A stretch of DNA of 5,602 nucleotides from Firmicutes bacterium UBA5500. Lineage in GTDB: Bacteria > Bacillota > UBA994 > UBA5500. Below the pieces are notes generated by a model. That model ran no database searches and was not told where the DNA came from. It was given only the letters and a program-made list of their open reading frames with translations. Shown here one piece after another: positions 1 through 4,670 of this stretch. How positions within the stretch are numbered: position 1 is the first letter of the stretch; each line of letters begins with the position of its first letter. Position numbers and translations under genes: made by a program. Location of the stretch: positions 371-5,972 of the forward strand of contig DIPA01000098.1 of assembly GCA_002427055.1 (NCBI GenBank), given 5' to 3'.

Positions 1-50
1 GGAACGCCGTCGCGGTCGCCAAGAATGACAACTTTTTTGCCTTTAAGCAT
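1..50 (-). CDS. grdA: Glycine reductase complex component A (selenoprotein), 5' fragment
   Basis: Only the first 16 codons plus two bases are in the window; they read MLKGKKVVILGDRDGV, followed by CC that begins a probable Pro codon. This matches the conserved N-terminus of GrdA, the small selenoprotein that accepts the carboxymethyl group from component B on its selenocysteine and is then re-reduced by thioredoxin. The start at 50 is chosen because AAAGGAAG (65-58) lies 7 nt upstream. An in-frame ATG at 68 has no ribosome binding site and would place that site inside the gene. It follows grdE by 57 nt in the same direction, the usual grdE-grdA order. The selenocysteine UGA of the family, roughly 40 residues into the protein, lies outside the window, so selenium use is inferred from the family and not seen. 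Confidence 0.88.
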   Translation of the reverse strand, partial: MLKGKKVVILGDRDGV

Positions 51-75
51 CTGTGCACTTCCTTTCATTTTATTT

Positions 76-92
76 GAGGCTAAACCTGCCTC
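76..92 (-). other. Small intercistronic hairpin between grdE and grdA
   Basis: On the mRNA strand GAGGC and GCCTC form a 5-bp stem around a 7-nt loop, in the 57-nt gap between the grdE stop and the grdA start. There is no U-run after it, so it does not look like a terminator. It could modestly affect mRNA stability or processing; chance occurrence is also possible. Confidence 0.3.
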
Positions 93-107
93 GAGGGTCT
101 TATTTGA

Positions 108-1397
108 CTAGAGCATACGAGCAGACATCTTGTTAAAGCCTAGTTCGTTTGTGGCGCCAGTAATAATCTGGATTTCTGCCATGATCGAGCCATCCGGCCG
201 CAAGCTGCCTGAGAAACCGCCAGCGATGACATCAACGACGCCTGCGCCAGCATCACCGATGATCTTATCCATCGGGGGTAGAACAATGACTTCATTGGCA
301 TTACCGCCTGTGACCACAGCATTTGCCAATGGGTTGGAGTCGGCCAAAGACTGGGATGCACCATCGCGGCCAGCGTATTCGTCGGTCACGCAAACAGTCT
401 TAATGCCTTTCTTCTCCAATTTAGTGCAGTTCATGATGAGGTCGGCGTCGGGGTTGCCGAAGCCTTCTTCTGAGATGATAGCACCATCGACACCTAGCCA
501 CTCAACCAGCTTTGCGGTGAAGTTAGAGGAACGTTCCTTATCGGCTAAGGTTACGTTTTCATTAGTAACGATTACGCCGATAAAGTTGAAGTCCTTACCA
601 TGTCGCTCGAGCATGTCATGAATGACTGGGCTATTGAGATGATGATAAGTAGTGTTCTTATCGCAAGCAGACACACAGTTACCGCTAACGATAGCACCAT
701 CCATTACCTCTGTAGGATAGATGATGGTGGGGAGAATCTGCTTTACATCTACACCGTAGAGATAGGTGTCATGCATCAAGCCTTGGCTCTGTAGCATGTA
801 AACGTAAGCCACTTTCGGTAGATCCGGATACTGCTTCAGTGCCTCTTGCAGCGGTGGACAGTTGTACTTGACGACTTCGTCCGGAGTTACGTTACGGCCA
901 GCTTCGCCTAAGTAGGCTGCCGCCTTAAGCCCCATAACACGTAACGCTGCCTCGTGACCATGCCGCTCTAAACCCTCAACAGGCTGAGCGATAAGGACGA
1001 TGTTGTTGGTTTTGGAGAAAGGAGTATACTCCGCTCCTGGGCCACTCATGTCGATAATTCCTTCCTGGAAACCGACTACCTTACCTGTCGTAATTACGCA
1101 GGCACCCTTCAATACATGGGTGCGGCCAGAGCCGACTGTGTCTACCTTACCAACAAAACCTGGGAAAAGACTGCCAGAACCTTCGACCTTAACACGTGGT
1201 TCAATAGCGTCTTTGACAGGGACGATACGGGTAGCCTCGCCAGGCTTAGCCAAATCGACATCGATAGAGGCCAAGCGCTCGTCTTGTAGCTCTGCTAACA
1301 GCTCTTCCTTGTTCACGTAAAGTACGCCATTCTCCACCTTGGTTTCGGAACCGAACTGAACGTCTTTGATGAAGATGTTGCCTAGTTCCAATCGCAT
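108..1397 (-). CDS. grdE: Glycine reductase complex component B, alpha/beta proprotein (GrdE)
   Basis: The 429-residue product is the full usual length of the component B proprotein. In this family the chain cuts itself at an Asn-Cys bond and the new N-terminal Cys becomes a pyruvoyl group, which binds the amino group of glycine as a Schiff base; the two fragments then work with the selenoprotein GrdB. The cleavage site is visible as SGN-CVSACDKNTTY, with Asn240-Cys241, giving fragments of about 240 and 189 residues. The C-terminal part is rich in conserved glycines (GDAGAGVVDVIAGG, 381-394). GrdE, GrdG (sarcosine) and GrdI (betaine) are close paralogues; the choice of GrdE rests on the context, since grdX, trxB and trxA precede it and grdA follows. 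The ATG at 1397 is preceded by AGGGAGGTGA. It is 47 nt downstream of trxA on the same strand, so probably part of the same transcript. Confidence 0.95.
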   Translation of the reverse strand: MRLELGNIFIKDVQFGSETKVENGVLYVNKEELLAELQDERLASIDVDLAKPGEATRIVPVKDAIEPRVKVEGSGSLFPGFVGKVDTVGSGRTHVLKGACVITTGKVVGFQEGIIDMSGPGAEYTPFSKTNNIVLIAQPVEGLERHGHEAALRVMGLKAAAYLGEAGRNVTPDEVVKYNCPPLQEALKQYPDLPKVAYVYMLQSQGLMHDTYLYGVDVKQILPTIIYPTEVMDGAIVSGNCVSACDKNTTYHHLNSPVIHDMLERHGKDFNFIGVIVTNENVTLADKERSSNFTAKLVEWLGVDGAIISEEGFGNPDADLIMNCTKLEKKGIKTVCVTDEYAGRDGASQSLADSNPLANAVVTGGNANEVIVLPPMDKIIGDAGAGVVDVIAGGFSGSLRPDGSIMAEIQIITGATNELGFNKMSARML

Positions 1398-1401
1398 GTT
1401 A

Positions 1402-1413
1402 GAGGTTCACCTC
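1402..1413 (-). promoter_or_regulatory. grdE ribosome binding site inside a small stem-loop
   Basis: The Shine-Dalgarno region of grdE reads GGGAGGTGA, and part of it can fold as GAGG-UGAA-CCUC, a 4-bp stem with a UGAA tetraloop (also a 5-bp inverted repeat, GAGGT/ACCTC, with a 2-nt centre). The distance from GGAGG to the ATG is 12 nt, rather long, and the fold would shorten the effective distance or partly mask the site. The site is clear; any role of the fold is inference. Confidence 0.5.
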
Positions 1414-1444
1414 CCTTTTGTTTTACCCTGCTAGAAAGACAGAG

Positions 1445-1765
1445 TTATGCCAACAAGCTCAAAATCTTAGTCTCGATGTTCTCTTTGTTCACGTCATCCT
1501 TGGCCAACTCATCAATCTTTTCACCATTACGGTAGAAAGCGATGACTGGTAGGCCAAGAACCTTCTGCGAGATAGCGAGACGGCGGTTACCGCTGGTATT
1601 TAGGCTGCAAAACTTCACCTTGTCGCCATATTTCTCAGCTAGGGCTTCCACGTCTGGCATGACTGCCAAGCAGGTCTCGCACTTCGGACCCCAGAAATCA
1701 ACCAAAACTAAGCCTTCAGCCTGTAGCACCTCAACCTCAAAATTCTCCTTGTCTACTGCTAGCAT
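1445..1765 (-). CDS. trxA: Thioredoxin of the glycine reductase system, atypical KCETC active site
   Basis: This is a single thioredoxin domain of 106 residues. VDFWGPKCETC aligns with the VDFWAEWCGPC of classical thioredoxins, so the redox pair is Cys29/Cys32 in this start's numbering. The Trp before the first Cys is replaced by Lys, and the Gly-Pro between the cysteines by Glu-Thr. The cis-proline loop is present (LGLPV, Pro73), and there is an extra Cys at residue 53. Altered CxxC motifs are known in thioredoxins of amino-acid-fermenting anaerobes. It should carry electrons from TrxB to oxidised GrdA. An ATG at 1774 adds three residues but directly abuts the GAGGAG at 1780-1775 with zero spacing. 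The ATG at 1765 has a 9-nt spacer and is preferred. It lies between trxB (150 nt upstream) and grdE (47 nt downstream), all codirectional. Confidence 0.93.
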   Translation of the reverse strand: MLAVDKENFEVEVLQAEGLVLVDFWGPKCETCLAVMPDVEALAEKYGDKVKFCSLNTSGNRRLAISQKVLGLPVIAFYRNGEKIDELAKDDVNKENIETKILSLLA

Positions 1766-1774
1766 TGTTTTCAT

Positions 1775-1780
1775 CTCCTC
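1775..1780 (-). promoter_or_regulatory. Ribosome binding site that decides the trxA start
   Basis: GAGGAG touches the first ATG (1774) with no spacer but is 9 nt from the second in-frame ATG (1765). Ribosome spacing rules favour the second, giving a protein that begins MLAVDKENF. Confidence 0.65.
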
Positions 1781-1847
1781 TTTTTATTTTTCGGGCATGA
1801 TTAGCCCCGCTATGAAAATTCTGCACTGGCACATCGCCAAACAGAAC

Positions 1848-1861
1848 TATAGCAAGCTATA
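1848..1861. repeat. Inverted repeat TATAGC-AA-GCTATA in the trxB-trxA gap
   Basis: A perfect 6-bp inverted repeat with a 2-nt centre lies in the 150-nt stretch between trxB and trxA. It is too tight for a good RNA hairpin (4-5 bp would form) and has no U-run. It could be a protein site or chance. The rest of this gap shows only weak stems, such as TGGC/GCCA with a 5-nt loop, and no terminator. Confidence 0.3.
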
Positions 1862-1915
1862 CAAAGCTGCCTGGGTATTGAGAAAGTCTGAATTACTTGC
1901 TTCTATGATCGCGTC

Positions 1916-2842
1916 TTACTCTAATGTGGCTAGGTATTTTTCAGCAGCGAAAGCAGCGATCGCACCATCCGCCGCAGCAGTGACTACTTGACGGAGATAC
2001 TTAACTCGGGCATCGCCAACGCCATACACGCCAGGTATGTTGGTTTCCATCTGCTCATTGGTGACAATGTAGCCACGACCATCAAGCTCTAGGCCAGAGT
2101 CTTTCAGGAATTCGGTTTGCGGCAGGGTGCCCACATAGACAAAGATGCCGTTTGCCTCGACCTCGCTAACTTCGTTTGTGTTCACATTCTTGATTACGAC
2201 ACTCTCAACCAGCCCGTCGCCCTTTATCTCCTCAACTACGGAATCCCATATAAAATCAAGCTTCGGGTTGCTGAAAGCTCTCTCCTGAATGGCCTTGACA
2301 GCTCTCAGTTCATTTCTTCTGTGAACAATAGTTACCTTGTTAGCAAACTTGGTTAAGTAAATGGCCTCTTCAACGGCAGAATCCCCGCCACCAACGACAA
2401 TAACATCAAGGTCTTCAAAGAAGTCAGCGTCACAAGTAGCACAGTAGGAAACACCCTTACCACGTAGGGCAAATTCCCCCGGAACATTAAGAGGGCGTGC
2501 AACAGCGCCTGGAGCCAGGACTATTGTCTTGCCACGGTAGGTTTCTCCAGACTTGGTATAAACGATTTTGTTTTCCATGTCGATCTTCTCAATTTCGCCA
2601 CGCGCAAACTCAGCACCAAATGTCTTAGCATGCTCGGCAAAAGAGTTCATCAAGCCAGGGCCGGTAGTGCCACGAGCAAAGCCTGGATAGTTCTCAATTT
2701 CTTCGGTAGTGGCAGCCTGGCCGCCAGTCTTACCCTTTTCGATTAAGAGGGTCGCCATGCGCGAGCGTGCTCCGTAAATAGCAGCTGCCATTCCACCAGG
2801 GCCGCCACCAATGATCAACATGTCATAGATCTTGTCAGTCAT
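1916..2842 (-). CDS. trxB: Thioredoxin reductase, NADPH-dependent flavoprotein
   Basis: The 308-residue length is typical of the low-molecular-weight class. FAD-binding GGGPGG is at residues 12-17, the redox-active CATC at 134-137, the second dinucleotide fold GGGDSA at 151-156, HRR at 174-176, and the C-terminal FAD-contacting GVGDAR at 274-279, followed by RQVVTAA. The HRR motif with Arg180 is what reads the 2'-phosphate of NADPH, so the enzyme should use NADPH; ferredoxin-type flavin thioredoxin reductases of some clostridia lack it. The enzyme reduces TrxA, which in turn regenerates the selenoprotein GrdA after each glycine reduction. The ATG at 2842 has a very strong site, AAGGAGGAG at 2856-2848, with GGAGG 7 nt from the start. 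It sits 127 nt below grdX and may have its own weak promoter in that gap. Confidence 0.96.
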   Translation of the reverse strand: MTDKIYDMLIIGGGPGGMAAAIYGARSRMATLLIEKGKTGGQAATTEEIENYPGFARGTTGPGLMNSFAEHAKTFGAEFARGEIEKIDMENKIVYTKSGETYRGKTIVLAPGAVARPLNVPGEFALRGKGVSYCATCDADFFEDLDVIVVGGGDSAVEEAIYLTKFANKVTIVHRRNELRAVKAIQERAFSNPKLDFIWDSVVEEIKGDGLVESVVIKNVNTNEVSEVEANGIFVYVGTLPQTEFLKDSGLELDGRGYIVTNEQMETNIPGVYGVGDARVKYLRQVVTAAADGAIAAFAAEKYLATLE

Positions 2843-2891
2843 CTTTTCTCCTCCTTCTTGCGCCAGTCATGTTCTGGTTGGCTTCACTTCT

Positions 2892-2920
2892 ATTATAAAA
2901 CCTATTGGTCCAACCACTAG
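2892..2920 (-). promoter_or_regulatory. Possible internal promoter ahead of trxB
   Basis: A perfect TATAAT is present on the minus strand at 2897-2892. The -35 position at a 17-nt spacer (2920-2915, CTAGTG) fits the consensus poorly, and there is no TG extension. Transcription would begin near 2885, about 43 nt before the trxB start. A 4-bp inverted repeat, TTGG-A-CCAA (2913-2905), lies in the spacer. If real, it would allow some trxB-trxA (and downstream grd) expression without passing the glycine riboswitch. Confidence 0.35.
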
Positions 2921-2952
2921 TCCACCTGCTTACCAAAATCAGGTTCCCCCAC

Positions 2953-2971
2953 AGACGGTTACAAACCGTCT
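2953..2971 (-). other. 8-bp hairpin at the end of grdX
   Basis: AGACGGTT and AACCGTCT form a perfect 8-bp stem around a 3-nt loop, overlapping the last bases of the grdX stop codon. In the mRNA direction it is followed by CTGTGGGGG, not a U-run, so it is not a standard intrinsic terminator. It may protect or set the 3' end of a grdX segment, or attenuate transcription weakly before trxB. Confidence 0.55.
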
Positions 2972-3353
2972 AAAGGTTGCCTGGCAACGAGGCTAGGCCT
3001 GTTTCCAGCAAGTCACGGTCAATAAACTGAAAGTCCTCTAGTACACGCTCGGAGTAATTAGGCAACGGGCGCTCACTCAGCATCTGTTCAGCTTTCTTGA
3101 GACTTGCTTCTATTATAGAGAGAGATTGAAAATCTACCTGTCCACCACGTTTCTTACTAAGCACAACTGATTTGTAGGGCGTTTCATTGGGCTTAACACT
3201 GCTCACCAATGGATGGGAGACCAGCAGATGCCCTTGATGCACTAGATCACGACACCGTATTAGCACATCTAGCAACGTGCCCGTAACGAAACAATCCTGT
3301 TCTAGCAGACTTACACTTGTGTTGTTTGTCACGACAATTACTTTTCTCCGCAA
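2970..3353 (-). CDS. grdX: GrdX family protein
   Basis: The 127-residue product is the usual size for GrdX, a protein encoded first in glycine reductase operons whose biochemical job is not established. The recognisable core is SHPLVSSVKPNETPYKS at residues 46-62, with a hydrophobic beta strand and TNN at the N-terminus (KVIVVTNN). There is no signal peptide or membrane segment, so it should be cytoplasmic. The start must be the TTG at 3353: an in-frame TGA lies only 7 nt upstream (3362-3360), the nearby ATG at 3360 is in another frame, and AGGTG (3365-3361) sits 7 nt before the TTG. It is the first gene after the glycine riboswitch and terminator, so its expression should depend directly on read-through. 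Confidence 0.9.
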   Translation of the reverse strand: MRRKVIVVTNNTSVSLLEQDCFVTGTLLDVLIRCRDLVHQGHLLVSHPLVSSVKPNETPYKSVVLSKKRGGQVDFQSLSIIEASLKKAEQMLSERPLPNYSERVLEDFQFIDRDLLETGLASLPGNL

Positions 3354-3360
3354 ATACCAT

Positions 3361-3365
3361 CACCT
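3361..3365 (-). promoter_or_regulatory. Ribosome binding site supporting the grdX TTG start
   Basis: AGGTG is 7 nt from the TTG and lies in the 36-nt stretch between the terminator U-run and the gene. A TGA in the grdX frame overlaps this site and excludes any earlier start. Confidence 0.65.
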
Positions 3366-3389
3366 GTACTTATTCTAACCGTAAAATCT

Positions 3390-3443
3390 AAAAAAAGACA
3401 AAGTACGAAAACACCTTCTAGGTGCCATTCGTCTCTGTCTTTT
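3390..3443 (-). terminator. Riboswitch-controlled intrinsic terminator upstream of grdX
   Basis: On the minus strand AAAAGACAGAG (3443-3433) pairs with the matching CUUUGUCUUUU arm (3403-3393, one G-U). After a one-base bulge the stem continues with ACGAA/UUCGU, then a small internal loop, then CACCU/AGGUG around an AGA loop. Seven U residues (3396-3390) follow the base. The CAGAG of the 5' arm is also the 3' strand of the closing helix of the second glycine aptamer, so the two structures exclude each other. Glycine binding should hold CAGAG in the aptamer, break the base of this long stem and allow transcription into grdX. Confidence 0.85.
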
Positions 3444-3639
3444 ACTACCTGAGAGATTTTAGAAGCCGTAAAAAACGACTCACTGCTCCTTCGGTGCTGC
3501 ATCTAGGCAGCTTTCCAGAGTGCTGTCATTACGCGGCCCTTTTGCCTGAAAGTTTAATGCGCTGCCGGCAAAGCAGCCCAGTTTGCTCCTTCGGCGCCGT
3601 TTGCGAATTCGACGGTCTCTCCCGCGTAAATCATCCAGC
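3433..3639 (-). promoter_or_regulatory. Tandem glycine riboswitch (gcvT-type, two aptamers)
   Basis: Two glycine aptamers are stacked in the grd operon leader. Aptamer 1 (3629-3529) is closed by an exact 8-bp helix, UUACGCGG/CCGCGUAA. It contains GGGAGAGACC, GCCGAAGGAGC and CUUUCAGGCAAAAGGGCC. Aptamer 2 (3520-3433) is closed by CUCUG/CAGAG and contains CACCGAAGGAGC and CUCUCAGG. The 10-mer CCGAAGGAGC recurs exactly 100 nt apart, as expected for the tandem form. Leader GCUG (3639-3636) pairs with linker CAGC (3525-3522), with a GAU bulge and GA/GA opposite each other: the leader-linker kink-turn known for this class. The terminator directly after it makes a glycine-ON switch for glycine catabolism likely. 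Confidence 0.95.
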
Positions 3640-3762
3640 TTAACTATTCAATTCGTTCTTTTTCGCACAAATATGTACTTATCACTGTGCAAACGGTACT
3701 ACTTAGCACATCTAAAGCATACCATTAAGCCTGCACTCTGGCAATAGCTTTGCACGCCATAA

Positions 3763-3791
3763 ATTATAGACTAACTTCACTCACTTTTTAG
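3763..3791 (-). promoter_or_regulatory. Candidate promoter of the grd operon
   Basis: A perfect -10 hexamer TATAAT lies at 3768-3763 on the minus strand. At a 17-nt spacer the -35 is CTAAAA (3791-3786), only 3 of 6 matches to TTGACA. Transcription would start near 3756 and run about 117 nt before the kink-turn leader of the riboswitch at 3639. No better -35/-10 pair was found closer to the aptamers, but the weak -35 leaves this uncertain. Confidence 0.4.
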
Positions 3792-3881
3792 GCACATCAC
3801 CTGTGGTGCACAAGAGAAACTTTATGCAAGGAGTAGCGTACTACATCTGAAGGAGGTTTTACAACTGCAGTATCTTTCTTG

Positions 3882-3890
3882 TGGTAAAAT
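3882..3890 (+). promoter_or_regulatory. Candidate extended -10 promoter of the ABC exporter
   Basis: TGGTAAAAT gives a TG extension and a -10 of TAAAAT (5 of 6 matches to TATAAT). No -35 resembling TTGACA is found at 16-18 nt, which is acceptable for an extended -10 promoter. The start would be near 3897, leaving a leader of about 45 nt before the ATPase gene. Confidence 0.5.
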
Positions 3891-3916
3891 CGTAATAGTA
3901 GCAATGCCTATGAGTT

Positions 3917-3930
3917 TTCCTGACCAGGAA
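3917..3930. repeat. Inverted repeat TTCCTG-AC-CAGGAA overlapping the exporter ribosome binding site
   Basis: A perfect 6-bp inverted repeat with a 2-nt centre lies about 20 nt below the predicted transcription start, and its right arm runs into the ribosome binding site GGAAGGAGG (3927-3935). It could be an operator for a dimeric regulator, or a weak hairpin touching the translation start. No regulator gene is in the window. Confidence 0.4.
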
Positions 3931-3941
3931 GGAGGAAATAG

Positions 3942-4670
3942 ATGATGTTAGTATTTGACCAAGTGTCTAAGAGCTATAAGAAGGGTAGCGTTAAGGCGGT
4001 CGATGACCTAAGCCTACACGTCAGGCCTGGTGAAATTTTCGGCTTCCTAGGGCCTAATGGGGCCGGCAAGACAACCACCATCAAGATGGCCGTCGGGCTA
4101 CTCCGCACTGACGCAGGACGCATAACAATCAGTGGATACGATATTGCTAAGGATCCACTGAAAGCTAAGGCTGTGATGGGTTTTGTCCCCGATAACCCTG
4201 ATCTTTATGAGCGTCTAACCGGCCTTGAATACCTCAACTTCATTGCCGATGTCTACCGTGTACCGGTTGACGTACGCCGCCAACGCATAAGCCGTATGCT
4301 GGAAATGTTTGAACTTACTAATGCCATTGGTGATTTGGTGCAAAGCTTCTCACACGGTATGCAGCAGAAGCTAGCACTCACCGGTGCCTGGCTACATGAT
4401 CCCGACGTATTGATCCTTGATGAACCAATGGTTGGCCTCGACCCACGCTCAGCCCATCTTTTCAAAGACCTGATGCATGAGCATTGTGATCGTGGCAAGA
4501 CGGTTTTCTTTTCCACGCACGTACTAGAGGTAGCCGAGAAATTATGCGATCGCATTGGCATCATCAACAAAGGTAAACTGATTGCTTGTGGCACGATGGA
4601 TGAATTACGCGACCAGGCTAAGAGCGAAGAATCGCTGGAAAACATCTTCTTGGGGCTGACCGAGCAATGA
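3942..4670 (+). CDS. ABC transporter ATP-binding protein (ABC-2 exporter type)
   Basis: The 242-residue protein is a single ABC ATPase domain of normal length. Walker A GPNGAGKT is at 37-44, the signature SFSHGMQQ at 135-142, Walker B VLILDE at 156-161, the D-loop GLD at 165-167 and the switch His at 193 (STHV). At the Q-loop place the sequence is GFVPDNPDLYERLTG, with Asp84 where Gln is typical. ATPases paired with ABC-2 permeases often deviate here. The C-terminal SLENIFLGLT resembles the SLEEVFL tail of drug or antimicrobial-peptide exporters. The start at 3942 is 6 nt after GGAAGGAGG; a second ATG follows directly at 3945. It energises the permease encoded next, with a 4-nt overlap. The transported substrate cannot be told from the sequence. 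Confidence 0.94.
   Translation: MMLVFDQVSKSYKKGSVKAVDDLSLHVRPGEIFGFLGPNGAGKTTTIKMAVGLLRTDAGRITISGYDIAKDPLKAKAVMGFVPDNPDLYERLTGLEYLNFIADVYRVPVDVRRQRISRMLEMFELTNAIGDLVQSFSHGMQQKLALTGAWLHDPDVLILDEPMVGLDPRSAHLFKDLMHEHCDRGKTVFFSTHVLEVAEKLCDRIGIINKGKLIACGTMDELRDQAKSEESLENIFLGLTEQ

Larger units (their letters stand above)
3640..3941. other. Divergent intergenic region between the riboswitch and the ABC exporter
   Basis: No convincing gene is present in these 302 bases. On the minus strand there is a candidate promoter for the grd operon (TATAAT at 3768-3763). On the plus strand there is an extended -10 (3882-3890) and an inverted repeat (3917-3930) ahead of the exporter. GCACA/TGTGC half-sites recur, including an inverted pair at 3665-3669 and 3686-3690 with centres 21 bp apart. 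An 8-codon frame (3824-3850) followed at once by an orphan GAAGGAGGT (3849-3857) has no start codon at a workable distance downstream. Confidence 0.6.

Noticed and set aside
130..621. Open frame of 163 codons on the plus strand
   Set aside because: It is a shadow of grdE, rich in Ser/Pro/Thr as expected from an antisense frame, with no motif.
1790..1812. Hairpin CGGGGC/GCCCG upstream of trxA as a terminator
   Set aside because: Short stem with a bulge, followed by A residues rather than U on the mRNA strand; it does not look like a terminator.
1542..1991. Open frame of 149 codons on the plus strand
   Set aside because: It is antisense to trxA, the trxB-trxA gap and the end of trxB; the real genes on the other strand have clear motifs.
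2953..2971. Intrinsic terminator after grdX
   Set aside because: The stem is good, but no U-run follows in the mRNA direction, and trxB-trxA-grdE are expected to be cotranscribed.
3485..3594. Exact 10-mer direct repeat GCTCCTTCGG, 100 bases apart
   Set aside because: Considered as a recombination or mobile-element repeat, but it is the conserved CCGAAGGAGC of each glycine aptamer in the tandem riboswitch.
3422..3643. Open frame of 73 codons on the plus strand
   Set aside because: It lies antisense over the two riboswitch aptamers, whose conserved structure explains the sequence; the product has no recognisable family and no ribosome binding site was seen.
3644..3670. Promoter immediately upstream of the riboswitch (TTGTGC with GAATAG or TTGAAT)
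   Set aside because: The -10 candidates match the consensus poorly or sit at only a 13-nt spacer; the TATAAT at 3768-3763 is a better candidate.
4253..4645. Open frame of 130 codons on the minus strand
   Set aside because: It is antisense to the ABC ATPase, which has all its catalytic motifs.
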